DNA from: Opitutales bacterium
GTDB taxonomy: Bacteria > Verrucomicrobiota > Verrucomicrobiia > Opitutales > Oceanipulchritudinaceae
DNA length: 37,500 nucleotides
Reading direction: 5' to 3'
Assembly (NCBI GenBank): GCA_020831585.1
Contig: JAFIGE010000028.1
Location: forward strand, 1-37,500
Shown here piece by piece: positions 9,363 through 18,887 of this stretch (position 1 is the stretch's first letter; each line of letters begins with the position of its first letter). The translations under genes and the position numbers were made by a program. The notes under the pieces are model-generated. The model was given only the letters and a program-made list of their open reading frames with translations. It was not told where the DNA came from and ran no database searches.

Positions 9363-10001
9363 TTAACCGAGGGGGCGTTCATCCGGATCGAGGCAGATCC
9401 AGCACTTCACACCGATAAGACCGTAGACCGTGCGCGCTTCGGCGAAGCCGTAGTCAACATTGGCCCGGAGGGTGTGGAGGGGAACGGAACCGGCGCGGGT
9501 GGTTTCCGTGCGGGCGATATCGGCACCGCCAAGGCGGCCGGAAACCTGGAGGCGGATACCCAGGGCACCCACGCTCATCGTCCCCTGCACGGCTTTCTTC
9601 ATGGCGCGGCGGAAAGCGATGCGGCGCTCCAGCTGGAGAGCCACGCTCTCGGCCACGAGTTGGGCCACGAGATCGGGCTTCTTCACTTCCTGGATGTCGA
9701 GGAGGATGTCCTTGTTCACCAGCTTGGAAAGATCGGCCTTGATCTTCTCGAGTTCGCGACCCTTGCTGCCGATGACAATACCGGGCCGGGCGGTGAAGAC
9801 CTTCACGCGGATGCGGGAACCGGCGCGCTCAATGAAGATGCGGGGCACGGCGGCGTAGCGGAACTTCTCACCGAGGAACTCGCGAATACGGTAGTCCTCT
9901 TCGATGAGATTACCAAAGTCCTTTTTCCGGGCGAACCAGCGGGACTGCCAGTCGCGGCGAACAGCAAGACGGAAACCGATCGGATTTACTTTTTGGCCCA
10001 T
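9363..10001 (-). CDS. rpsC: 30S ribosomal protein S3
   Basis: S3 lines the mRNA entry tunnel. The start MGQKVNPIGFRLAVRRDWQSRWFA is typical. The KH domain (about residues 40-110, with GIVIGSKGRELEKIKADL) and the C-terminal domain (RRAMKKAVQGTMSVGALGIRL) follow, and the protein ends shortly after the IGVKCWI block. At 212 aa it lacks the disordered tail that brings E. coli S3 to 233 aa. It is 14 bases after rplV. Confidence 0.97.
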   Translation of the reverse strand: MGQKVNPIGFRLAVRRDWQSRWFARKKDFGNLIEEDYRIREFLGEKFRYAAVPRIFIERAGSRIRVKVFTARPGIVIGSKGRELEKIKADLSKLVNKDILLDIQEVKKPDLVAQLVAESVALQLERRIAFRRAMKKAVQGTMSVGALGIRLQVSGRLGGADIARTETTRAGSVPLHTLRANVDYGFAEARTVYGLIGVKCWICLDPDERPLG

Positions 10002-10015
10002 GATATGGAAATAGC

Positions 10016-10363
10016 TTAGTTGGAGGAGGCGGCACCCTCGGCGAGGATGATGCGCAAGTGGCTCGTGCGCTTTTTGAAGGGGTGGGCGGAACCGCGGGCG
10101 ACCGGCTTGAAGCGCTTGAACGCTGGACCTTCTTCAACCAGCGCGCTCTTGATGACGAGGTTGTCGGAGGCGAGGTTGTGGTTGTTCTCGGCGTTGGCGA
10201 TGGCGCTCTGCAGCGTCTTGCGCAGCAGGCGGGCGGACTTGCGCGGAATGAAGGCCAGCAGCTCGAGGGCTTCGTTGGCCGGGCGGCCTTGTATCGAGCG
10301 CGCCACTTCACGCGCCTTCTTCGGCGAGATCCGCGTAAACTTTGAAAGGGAGGTCACTTCCAT
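10016..10363 (-). CDS. rplV: 50S ribosomal protein L22
   Basis: L22 extends a beta hairpin into the nascent-peptide tunnel and contributes to macrolide response in other bacteria. The 115-residue protein carries FTRISPKKAREVARSIQGRPA at its N-terminus, the AFIPRKSARLLRKTLQSAIANAENN block, and a C-terminal FKKRTSHLRIILAEG. It is preceded not by rpsS, as in nearly all bacteria, but by the small secreted-protein gene ending 12 bases upstream. Confidence 0.97.
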   Translation of the reverse strand: MEVTSLSKFTRISPKKAREVARSIQGRPANEALELLAFIPRKSARLLRKTLQSAIANAENNHNLASDNLVIKSALVEEGPAFKRFKPVARGSAHPFKKRTSHLRIILAEGAASSN

Positions 10364-10375
10364 GGTGAAGAAATT

Positions 10376-10717
10376 TTAATTGAGTCGAAATGTTTGCAGG
10401 CGCACGAGGTCGCCCGGTTGGATGGATTGCCCGGCGGGGAGATCGAGGATGAGTCCAGCGGTTTTCGCGGTGCCCACATCAGCAATGACGAGGACGGCGA
10501 TCACCTCGCCGTCACGCCGCACTTCGCAGCGCATCCCCTGCCGAAACCCCTGATCGAATCCGCCCGCCAAAACAACGATGTCGGCCGCATCGGTCGCGCG
10601 CACTTCGGCCACGAGGGCTTCTCCCGTGGGGAAGAGGCTCTGGGCCGATGCGCCCGCCGCGAGCACGCTCAGGAGCATGCCGCCTAGGGCCATCAAAGTT
10701 GTGCGGGAAAATTCCAT
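10376..10717 (-). CDS. Small exported protein encoded between rpsS and rplV
   Basis: This 113-residue protein is not ribosomal. From the ATG at 10717 it begins MEFSRTTLMALGG, then a hydrophobic run ending AAGASA, which is a convincing Sec signal peptide with cleavage near residue 25. The mature 88 residues are beta-rich. The pattern VVLAGGFDQGFRQGMRCEVRRDGEVIAVLVI, then GLILDL and a terminal PGDLVRL, recalls the small SH3-like barrel seen at the C-terminus of FlgT-type and related envelope proteins. That resemblance is by eye only. It lies 16 bases after rpsS and 12 before rplV on the same strand, so it should share the ribosomal transcript. The frame is open further upstream to 10789, but that would overlap rpsS. 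No Shine-Dalgarno is evident. Function unknown. Confidence 0.75.
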   Translation of the reverse strand: MEFSRTTLMALGGMLLSVLAAGASAQSLFPTGEALVAEVRATDAADIVVLAGGFDQGFRQGMRCEVRRDGEVIAVLVIADVGTAKTAGLILDLPAGQSIQPGDLVRLQTFRLN

Positions 10718-10733
10718 CGGGACGGCAACGAAA

Positions 10734-11003
10734 TCAGCGCTTCGTGTGCGGTTGGTGGCCCTTGAACTGACGGGTCGGGGCGAACTCACCGAGGCGGTGG
10801 CCGACCATGTTCTCCGTCACGTGAACGGGCATAAAGCCCTTGCCGTTGTGCACCTCGAAATTCAAACCAACGAATTCCGGGGTGATTTGGGAGCGGCGGG
10901 ACCACGTCTTGATCGGCTTGCGATCATCGGTAGCCTGTGCCTTGTCGACCCGCTTCCAGAGACCGGGATCAACGAAAAAACCTTTTTTGAGCGAACGTGC
11001 CAT
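10734..11003 (-). CDS. rpsS: 30S ribosomal protein S19
   Basis: S19 forms a complex with S13 in the 30S head. The 89-residue protein starts [19 protein letters not shown] and contains [24 protein letters not shown] and [22 protein letters not shown], both invariant blocks of the family. It lies 27 bases after rplB. The following gene is an unrelated exported protein rather than rplV. Confidence 0.97.
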   Translation of the reverse strand: MARSLKKGFFVDPGLWKRVDKAQATDDRKPIKTWSRRSQITPEFVGLNFEVHNGKGFMPVHVTENMVGHRLGEFAPTRQFKGHQPHTKR

Positions 11004-11030
11004 GGGAAATGTTTCTGCGGATGAGCGGGA

Positions 11031-11873
11031 TTACTTCAGTTTCTTACCGTTGCGGCGGACCTGGATGAGCTTGTCCGACTGCTTGTTCTTGTGGCGCGTC
11101 GGGAAGCCCTTGGAGAGCTGACCCCAGGGGCTCACGGGGTGGCCACCACCGGAGGTGCGGCCTTCACCCCCACCCATCGGGTGGTCCACCGGGTTCATGG
11201 CAACACCGCGAACGCGGGGGCGCTTACCGACCCAACGTTTGCGCCCGGCTTTGCCGAGGGAGCGGTTGTTGTGATTGGAGTTGCCGAGTGTGCCGATGGT
11301 GGCGCGGCAGTTGGCGTTGAAAAGGCGGAGTTCCCCGGAAGGCATGCGCACGCTGACCATCCCTTTTTCCATGGAAACCAGCGTCGCCGAGGTGCCGCCG
11401 GTGCGGACGAGCGAGGCTTTGGTGTTGGGCCGCAGCTCAATGCAGTGAATGGCAGTGGCCGGAGGAATGACGCTCATGGGCATGCTGTTGCCCGGAGCGA
11501 ATTCCACCTTGCCGGTTGCGTTGACCACTTTGTCACCCTCTTTGAGGTTGAGAGGAGCGAGGATGTAGCGCTGCTCGCCGTCTTCATATTTCACGAGGGC
11601 GAGGTTGGCGGAGCGGTTTGGATCGTATTCAAAGCGCACCACTTCGGCCACGGCGTCGTGACGCTCACGTTTGAAGTCGACGATCCGGATGAGGCGCTTG
11701 TGGCCCCCGCCGCGGCGGCGGGAGGTGATGCGGCCGTAAACATTGCGACCACCGGAACGCTTACGGATCTTTGTCAGCTTCTTGACCGGGCGCTCTTTCG
11801 AGAGCTGGGGCTGCTGATTGTGCACCGTATAGCGTTGCGAGGGGGTCAAAGGTCTTTTCTGGATAATGGGCAT
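11031..11873 (-). CDS. rplB: 50S ribosomal protein L2
   Basis: L2 is required for subunit association and supports the peptidyl-transferase centre. The 280-residue protein has KLTKIRKRSGGRNVYGRIT and RRRGGGHKRLIR in the N-terminal half. The C-terminal VAMNPVDHPMGGGEGRTSGG includes the conserved His of the family. A GGAGG site lies nine bases before the ATG. The gene sits 27 bases after rplW in the usual order. Confidence 0.98.
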   Translation of the reverse strand: MPIIQKRPLTPSQRYTVHNQQPQLSKERPVKKLTKIRKRSGGRNVYGRITSRRRGGGHKRLIRIVDFKRERHDAVAEVVRFEYDPNRSANLALVKYEDGEQRYILAPLNLKEGDKVVNATGKVEFAPGNSMPMSVIPPATAIHCIELRPNTKASLVRTGGTSATLVSMEKGMVSVRMPSGELRLFNANCRATIGTLGNSNHNNRSLGKAGRKRWVGKRPRVRGVAMNPVDHPMGGGEGRTSGGGHPVSPWGQLSKGFPTRHKNKQSDKLIQVRRNGKKLK

Positions 11874-11900
11874 GGGAGGGTCCTCCGGGAAATAACGCGA

Positions 11901-12191
11901 TTAAGCGAAATCGATGGTTTGGCCTTCTTTCAGGCGGATGATGGCCCGCTTGTAACCGGGTTTGCGGCCGAACTTGCCACGCTGGCGGCGGTCGGGCTTC
12001 ATCTTCGGTTTCACATTGAGGATGTTCACCTTCTGCACGTCCACGCTGAACTGCTTCTCAATCGCCTGCTTCACCGTCACGCGGTTGGCTTCGGGAACGA
12101 CGTGGAAATAGTATTGGTTGCCGTGCGAGGACGCCTCCGTGGCCTTTTCGGTCACGATTTGGCGGACAATGATTTGCTCGGGATGGATCAT
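11901..12191 (-). CDS. rplW: 50S ribosomal protein L23
   Basis: L23 forms the docking site for trigger factor and SRP at the tunnel exit. The 96-residue product shows IIVRQIVTEKATEASSHGNQY, FHVVPEANRVTVKQAIEKQF and a basic loop with PKMKPDRRQRGKFGRKPGYKR. A GGAGG site nine bases before the ATG lies inside the end of rplD, whose stop is two bases upstream. The two are therefore very likely coupled. Confidence 0.96.
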   Translation of the reverse strand: MIHPEQIIVRQIVTEKATEASSHGNQYYFHVVPEANRVTVKQAIEKQFSVDVQKVNILNVKPKMKPDRRQRGKFGRKPGYKRAIIRLKEGQTIDFA

Positions 12192-12193
12192 GA

Positions 12194-12823
12194 TTAGTTG
12201 CCTCCGTTCACGCGCTCGAGAAGCTTTTCGAGGCCCTTTTCGCTGAAAATGATGCGGTCGTAGTCGCTCAGATCGAGGGCATTGACGCCGGAAGCCTCCT
12301 GGATGTCGACGCGGGCAATGTTGCGCGCGGCAAGGAGGGTTTGGTCGGCCCAGGAATCATCGACCACGAGCACGCGGCGCGATTCGGTGATTTTGTCGAG
12401 CAGGTCGCTGAAGAGGCGGGTCTTGCGCTCGGCGATCTCCCAACGCTCAATGACCTCCACTTCCCCGTCGACCGCGCGGTCAAAGAGAGCGCGCTTGAGC
12501 GCGAGGGTGCGCATCTTCTTATTGATGTGCTGGGAAAAATCCTGCGGCTGCGGCCCGTGGGCGACAGAGCCCTTGTAGTGCTGCGGTCCCGCGCGGGTGC
12601 CCTGACGGGCGATACCGGAACCCTTTTGGCGGAAGGGCTTCTTGCCCGTGCCGTGCACGGTCGAGCGCGTCTTCGTGCTGCGGGTGCCTTGGCGCCGGTT
12701 GGCGAGGTAGGCGAGGATCACTTGCTTGAGCGCCTGGTTCCCCTTCTCGCCCTCAAAGGCGGGAATGGGAAACTCCTTCTCGGAGGAGCTGGCACCATCG
12801 ACTGTGTAAACTTTCAATTTCAT
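12194..12823 (-). CDS. rplD: 50S ribosomal protein L4
   Basis: L4 lines the exit tunnel. The 209-residue protein contains the conserved extended loop RRQGTRSTKTRSTVHGTGKK with FRQKGSGIARQGTRAGPQ, followed by the globular part RTLALKRALFDRA. An AGGAA element lies about nine bases before the start. In E. coli L4 represses its own operon through the leader upstream of rpsJ. Here the equivalent leader would have to lie upstream of rplC, because rpsJ belongs to another unit. Confidence 0.96.
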   Translation of the reverse strand: MKLKVYTVDGASSSEKEFPIPAFEGEKGNQALKQVILAYLANRRQGTRSTKTRSTVHGTGKKPFRQKGSGIARQGTRAGPQHYKGSVAHGPQPQDFSQHINKKMRTLALKRALFDRAVDGEVEVIERWEIAERKTRLFSDLLDKITESRRVLVVDDSWADQTLLAARNIARVDIQEASGVNALDLSDYDRIIFSEKGLEKLLERVNGGN

Positions 12824-12842
12824 AACCCGGGTTTCCTATGCT

Positions 12843-13481
12843 TTAGGCGGATTTGCGCTTCTTCACACTGCCGCGGACGATCACGGACGTTCCGTTTGCC
12901 CCCGGCACACTGCCCTTCACGAGGATCAGGTTCTTCTCCGGCACAATGCGGACCACCTCGAGGTTTTGCACTGTGCGGCGAACGTCCCCCATGTGACCCG
13001 GCATCTTCTTGCCCGGTTGCACGTGACCCGGAAACTGGCGCATACCAATGGAACCGGGACGACGGTGCATCATGTGACCGTGCGAAGCCGGTTGGCCCTG
13101 GAAATCGTAGCGCTTCATCACGCCTTGAAACCCCTTGCCCTTGGTGACACCGATGATGTCTACCTTGGCGTCGCCCTCGAAAATGGAGACGGTCAGTTCG
13201 TCGCCCGAGTTGTGGCCCGGAGCTTCCTTCGTGCGAACTTCCTTGAGGAGGCGCGTGGGAACCACACCAGCTTTGCCAAAGTGACCCTTGGCCGCCTTCG
13301 ACGTGCGCTTTTCTTTCTTCGCACCAAATCCGATCTGGTAGGCGTTGTAGCCGTCCGACTCTTGAGTCTTGACCTGCACAACGCTGCACGGACCGGCCTC
13401 GATGACCGTGACGGGCACCAACACATTGTCTGCTGTGTAGACCTGTGTCATGCCAAGTTTTTTGCCGATGAGTTGTTTCAT
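12843..13481 (-). CDS. rplC: 50S ribosomal protein L3
   Basis: L3 is an early assembly protein whose finger reaches the peptidyl-transferase centre. The protein (212 aa) starts MKQLIGKKLGMTQVYTADN and has VTKGKGFQGVMKRYDFQGQPASHG with HRRPGSIGMRQFPGHVQPGKKMPGHMG, all diagnostic. It is the first gene of the long downstream unit here, not the second as in E. coli, because a terminator and a promoter separate it from rpsJ. Confidence 0.97.
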   Translation of the reverse strand: MKQLIGKKLGMTQVYTADNVLVPVTVIEAGPCSVVQVKTQESDGYNAYQIGFGAKKEKRTSKAAKGHFGKAGVVPTRLLKEVRTKEAPGHNSGDELTVSIFEGDAKVDIIGVTKGKGFQGVMKRYDFQGQPASHGHMMHRRPGSIGMRQFPGHVQPGKKMPGHMGDVRRTVQNLEVVRIVPEKNLILVKGSVPGANGTSVIVRGSVKKRKSA

Positions 13482-13662
13482 GATCCTAGCGGCAGAGCAA
13501 AACTCCGCAATTGGAGCTTTCCCTGCATGGGAAGTTAAAAAAAGATTTTGGGAGGGCCGCCAATGTGGAGTTCCGGCGCAGAATGCGCGCAGCTTTCCGA
13601 ACGACCCCCGGAGGGTTTGGGAGAAAACCGCCGATAGAGAATCAAGCGGACTCCTCTGTCAA
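13482..13662 (-). promoter_or_regulatory. Promoter and structured leader of the rplC unit
   Basis: On the minus strand a perfect TTGACA box (13657-13662) is followed after 18 bases by TCTATC (13633-13638), a fair -10 box. Transcription from here would give a leader of about 150 nt before rplC. Near its end are two small hairpins: TTCCC/GGGAA around 13519-13533, and a six-pair stem at 13501-13518 followed by four U residues. The second resembles a weak attenuator. No homology to the E. coli S10 leader can be judged by eye. Confidence 0.5.
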
Positions 13663-13681
13663 GAGGTTAAAAAGAAGAATT

Positions 13682-13713
13682 GAAAAAATTGGTGGCAGGC
13701 GAATCCGCCCGCC
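13682..13713 (-). terminator. Rho-independent terminator after rpsJ
   Basis: Reading the minus strand just past the rpsJ stop, an eight-pair GC-rich stem (GGCGGGCG with CGCCTGCC, one G-U pair, loop GATT, 13694-13713) is followed after a few bases by six consecutive T residues (13683-13688). It would end the rpsL-rpsG-fusA-rpsJ transcript before the rplC promoter. Confidence 0.75.
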
Positions 13714-13719
13714 GTCCCA

Positions 13720-14028
13720 TCAGACGTTGATGGTGATGTCCACCCCGGCCGGGAGGTTGAGCTTCTTGAGCTCGTCCACCGTTTGCGCGGTGGGGTCGAC
13801 GATGTCGATAAGGCGCTTGTGCGTGCGCTGCTCGAACTGATCCATCGACTTTTTATCGACGTGCGGGGAGCGATTGAGCGAGACCTTCTCGACCTTCGTC
13901 GGGAGGGGCACCGGGCCGGCTACGCGCGCGCCGGAGCGCTTGGCGGTATCGACGATCTCGGTCGCGCTCTGGTCGATGATTCGGTAATCGTAGCCTTGCA
14001 GCTTAATACGGATTCGGGGGCCACTCAT
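13720..14028 (-). CDS. rpsJ: 30S ribosomal protein S10
   Basis: S10 (NusE) is part of the 30S head and of transcription antitermination complexes. The 102-residue protein contains [28 protein letters not shown] in consecutive blocks, the [26 protein letters not shown] loop and [13 protein letters not shown]. It lies 48 bases after fusA and is followed by a terminator. It therefore closes the str unit instead of opening an S10 operon. The gene tuf, usual at this spot, is absent. Confidence 0.97.
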   Translation of the reverse strand: MSGPRIRIKLQGYDYRIIDQSATEIVDTAKRSGARVAGPVPLPTKVEKVSLNRSPHVDKKSMDQFEQRTHKRLIDIVDPTAQTVDELKKLNLPAGVDITINV

Positions 14029-14076
14029 GGTATAAAGAACGATTGAATTGGGTTTGAAAAAGAATCGACGGGAAGA

Positions 14077-16245
<2,169 letters not shown>

Positions 16246-16289
16246 ACAGAAAAAGATCGAAAAATGTTGGGAGAGGCTTGACCGGCGAA

Positions 16290-16760
16290 TTACCAGCGAA
16301 GGTGCGCAAAGGCGCGGTTGGCTTGAGCCATGCGGTGGGTGTCGTCCTTCTTCTTCACCACCGAGCCGGTGTTGTTGTAGGCATCGATAATTTCATCACC
16401 CAGGTTTTTGCTCATCGACCCGCGGCGCGCACGGGCGGCGTTGATGAGCCAACGGAAGGCCAGGCTCTGCTGGCGCTCAAAGGAGATTTCCACCGGAACC
16501 TGATAGGTCGCCCCACCAACACGGCGGCTTTTCACCTCCAGCTTCGGGCGAACGTTTTCGAGAGCACCCAAAAGCAGATCCACCGGATCGCCCTTCTCCA
16601 GCTTCTCGCTGGCACGCTCGAAGGCTCCGTAAACGATCTTCTGCGCGACGGATTTCTTTCCATCGAGCATGACGACATTGACCAAATGGCTGACCAATGT
16701 GCTGTTGTGGCGCGGGTCAGGCGTATATTCGCGTTTTTCGGCTCGGCGACGGCGGGACAT
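16290..16760 (-). CDS. rpsG: 30S ribosomal protein S7
   Basis: S7 nucleates assembly of the 30S head and lies near the E site. The 156-residue protein starts [20 protein letters not shown] and has [21 protein letters not shown], then [11 protein letters not shown] and the ending [13 protein letters not shown], all typical. It is 31 bases after rpsL. In E. coli S7 represses the str operon through the rpsL-rpsG spacer; the short spacer here leaves little room for such a structure. Confidence 0.97.
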   Translation of the reverse strand: MSRRRRAEKREYTPDPRHNSTLVSHLVNVVMLDGKKSVAQKIVYGAFERASEKLEKGDPVDLLLGALENVRPKLEVKSRRVGGATYQVPVEISFERQQSLAFRWLINAARARRGSMSKNLGDEIIDAYNNTGSVVKKKDDTHRMAQANRAFAHLRW

Positions 16761-16791
16761 GGCTGGTTTTCTCTTCTGTTAAAAATTCTGC

Positions 16792-17172
16792 TTATTTCTT
16801 CGCTTTGGGGCGCTTCACTCCATACTTTGAGCGGCTGCGGCGGCGCTTGTCCACGCCAGTGCAGTCAAGCGTGCCACGGACAATGTGGTAACGCACGCCG
16901 GGAAGGTCTTTCACACGACCACCGCGCACGAGGACAACGCTGTGCTCCTGAAGGCTGTGCCCTTCGTCGGGAATGTAAGCGATGACTTCATAACCACTGG
17001 TCAGGCGCACCTTGGCCACCTTGCGGATGGCGGAGTTTGGCTTTTTCGGGGTACGCGTCATCACTTGGGTGCAGACGCCGCGGCGAAACGGGTTCGCCTT
17101 GAGGGCCGGGGATTTGCTCTTCCCCGATTTCAGCACCCGGGGGGTGCGAACGAGCTGATTAATGGTGGGCAT
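16792..17172 (-). CDS. rpsL: 30S ribosomal protein S12
   Basis: S12 is part of the decoding centre. The inner ATG at 17172 ([12 protein letters not shown]) is the family start; the frame runs 11 codons further but without resemblance to S12. The 126-residue protein carries the two loops where streptomycin-resistance mutations arise elsewhere. [11 protein letters not shown] has Lys at the position of E. coli Lys43, and [13 protein letters not shown] has the equivalents of Lys88 and of Asp89, the residue that is methylthiolated in E. coli. The sequence is wild-type at those sites. Confidence 0.97.
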   Translation of the reverse strand: MPTINQLVRTPRVLKSGKSKSPALKANPFRRGVCTQVMTRTPKKPNSAIRKVAKVRLTSGYEVIAYIPDEGHSLQEHSVVLVRGGRVKDLPGVRYHIVRGTLDCTGVDKRRRSRSKYGVKRPKAKK

Positions 17173-17203
17173 GGTTCTAGCGCGGAAATAAAGAAAAACG
17201 GCC

Positions 17204-17231
17204 AAAGTAGACCTCTCGTTTCCCGATGCAA
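17204..17231 (-). promoter_or_regulatory. Candidate promoter of the str unit
   Basis: On the minus strand TTGCAT (17226-17231) and TACTTT (17204-17209) are 16 bases apart and end about 30 bases before the rpsL ATG. The fit to sigma-70 consensus is moderate. A perfect six-pair palindrome (GGCGGG-AATC-CCCGCC, 17256-17271) lies just upstream of it. Confidence 0.35.
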
Positions 17232-17407
17232 GAGGTTTTTTCGAAATATCGACGGGGCGGGAATCCCCGCCGCCAAACGGATGTTCAGCGGGATGAAAGA
17301 CTGGGTTTTGAACAAGAGACGACCCCTGCGGGCCTCATCATCACACTTTCAGCTCTTCTCCGTCCGGCCATTATGGAACGGAGAAACGCCTGCGGCGTGA
17401 TCACGCA

Positions 17408-17641
17408 TCAAAGAGCTTTCTGCACCTTGCCGGCTTTCAGGGCCTTGGCGCTCACCCACACACGCTTAACCTGTCCGGAGGGCAGGACCACGCGGACCCG
17501 CTGGAGATTCGGGCGAAAATCGCGACGGGTGACTTTGGCAACGTGGGTACCAATACCACCGCTTTTCTTCGTGAGACCACGACGGTGAATGATGTTCCCT
17601 TTTGTCCGGGTCTTGCCGGTGATGATGCAGGTGCGGGCCAT
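17408..17641 (-). CDS. rpmB: 50S ribosomal protein L28
   Basis: L28 is a small rRNA-binding protein of the large subunit. From the ATG at 17641 the 77-residue product reads MARTCIITGKTRTKGNIIHR and continues with THVAKVTRRDFRPNLQRVRV and WVSAKALKAGKV, a clear match to the family. The upstream continuation of the frame (to 17713) does not resemble L28. It stands alone, 235 bases upstream of rpsL, and is probably a separate transcript. A short ACGCC/GGCGT hairpin followed by TTTCT just past its stop could be a weak terminator. Confidence 0.95.
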   Translation of the reverse strand: MARTCIITGKTRTKGNIIHRRGLTKKSGGIGTHVAKVTRRDFRPNLQRVRVVLPSGQVKRVWVSAKALKAGKVQKAL

Positions 17642-17772
17642 GGGTGCTTCTTTCTGAATTTGTGAAAACCGCTCAAAGAAGACCTCCGGACCTTCCCGCG
17701 CAAGGAAAAACATACCGCCGTCCGGAAATTTTTCGGGGGAGCCGATGAACGGCCCTTCCCCTGCCCTTTACC

Positions 17773-18771
17773 TCAACCCGCACGTGTGCTCGCGGCAAAG
17801 AGATCCTCGCCCTCAAAAACACCCGCCAGGGCAGGCTCCCTGGACCGCTTGCTCTCTTCACCGCGCCGTTTGCCGCCCCACTCGGCCACGAATGCTTTTG
17901 TCCCGATCACCGCCCCCTGGGTCATGTAGCGCAAGCGGGAACGCAGCCTTTGTGCGGTGCTTAAATGGCCGCCCTCCGCTTTCACCGCCGCCGCTTCCTC
18001 CGGTGCGAGTGTGCGACCCTTGCGCGGATCCGCGCCGGCAATATACAAATACCGGCGGTAGCCCGCCGCCGTGACCTCCGGCGAGTCCCCCCGGTTCTCC
18101 GCAATGCGCCACCAGAGCCCAAAGCTCTTCAATCGTCCCGAACCGACCGCCTCCCCATATCCGCTGAACCGGTAGTCTTTCGGGTCGTCCACGATCCCCG
18201 CCCGCACCGGGTTCAGGTCAATATACGCTGCCACTGTCCGCACCGCCACCCGCGTGTTCTCCACCAGCACGCTCCGAAAGCGCCCTTCCCAGAGCGTGCC
18301 CACGCGGTCATACTTGCGGTTAAACAAAATCGAATACCGCTGCTTGAGGATCTTCATGAACATCGGCAGCGACGCCATCCGCGCCATCAGCAAACCCCGC
18401 ATGGCTGCCCGCACCTCGCCCCCGGCCCTCAGTGCGGCCTCAATCCGCGCCATCGACAGCGGCTGTCCCTTCCGCTCCTTCCCGTAGAGCAGCCGCGCCC
18501 GCTCCAGGAGGGCTTCGTCGCTCAACTCCCCCGGCGTCCCCGGAACTTCGAGGAGCAGGTGAAAGTGGTTATCGAGCAGCGCATACGTGATCACCTCCAC
18601 ACCGCAAAACCCCGCCACCCGCGTCAGCAGCCCCCGAAAGGCCTCCTTCTCCACGTCCGTGAAGAGGAACTCGCGACCGCACACCCGGCTCACCACATGG
18701 AAAACCGCATCAACCCCCTTGCGCCCGGCCCGGGGCATTCGGCGACTCTTCGCTGGAATCAAATTCTTCAT
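17773..18771 (-). CDS. REP-associated tyrosine transposase (RAYT-like), copy 1
   Basis: This 332-residue protein belongs to the Y1/HUH transposase group related to IS200/IS605 TnpA. The metal-binding HUH motif is His69-Phe70-His71 (DNHFHLLLEV). The probable nucleophile is Tyr183 in AAYIDLNPVRAGIV, preceded by GTLWEGRFRS, a run typical of RAYT proteins. The C-terminal part (YMTQGAVIGTKAFV) also fits that subfamily. Known RAYTs act on short REP palindromes and are usually single, vertically inherited genes without terminal repeats; I see none of the flanking ends of an IS200 element here. I chose the ATG at 18771 (MKNLIPAKSRRM) because it matches the paralogue at 31632-32624. The longer frame to 18807 is less likely. 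All key residues are intact, so it could be active. Confidence 0.88.
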   Translation of the reverse strand: MKNLIPAKSRRMPRAGRKGVDAVFHVVSRVCGREFLFTDVEKEAFRGLLTRVAGFCGVEVITYALLDNHFHLLLEVPGTPGELSDEALLERARLLYGKERKGQPLSMARIEAALRAGGEVRAAMRGLLMARMASLPMFMKILKQRYSILFNRKYDRVGTLWEGRFRSVLVENTRVAVRTVAAYIDLNPVRAGIVDDPKDYRFSGYGEAVGSGRLKSFGLWWRIAENRGDSPEVTAAGYRRYLYIAGADPRKGRTLAPEEAAAVKAEGGHLSTAQRLRSRLRYMTQGAVIGTKAFVAEWGGKRRGEESKRSREPALAGVFEGEDLFAASTRAG

Positions 18772-18805
18772 CGCACCCCATTCCACACGATTCCTCGCAA
18801 ATTCC

Positions 18806-18827
18806 AAGTTTTAAATTGCCGGTAGCC
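18806..18827. repeat. AT-rich element shared upstream of RAYT copy 1
   Basis: The plus-strand text around TTTTAAATTGCCGGTAGCC resembles an element at 32662-32681 upstream of RAYT copy 2, and the complement of 23482-23503 between mpl and tadA. The shared core is an A/T run followed by (C)CGG(T)TAG. The match was seen by eye and is imperfect. Confidence 0.3.
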
Positions 18828-18887
18828 ATATTTCTTCGTTTGACAGTTTTGCCTCCGGATCAGACGGTGAGCAGCCTGTTGCCTGAG

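Noticed and set aside
17773-18771. RAYT copy 1 as part of a complete IS200/IS605 element
   Set aside because: No TnpB gene and no subterminal hairpin ends were seen at the flanks, and the C-terminal part fits RAYT rather than TnpA.
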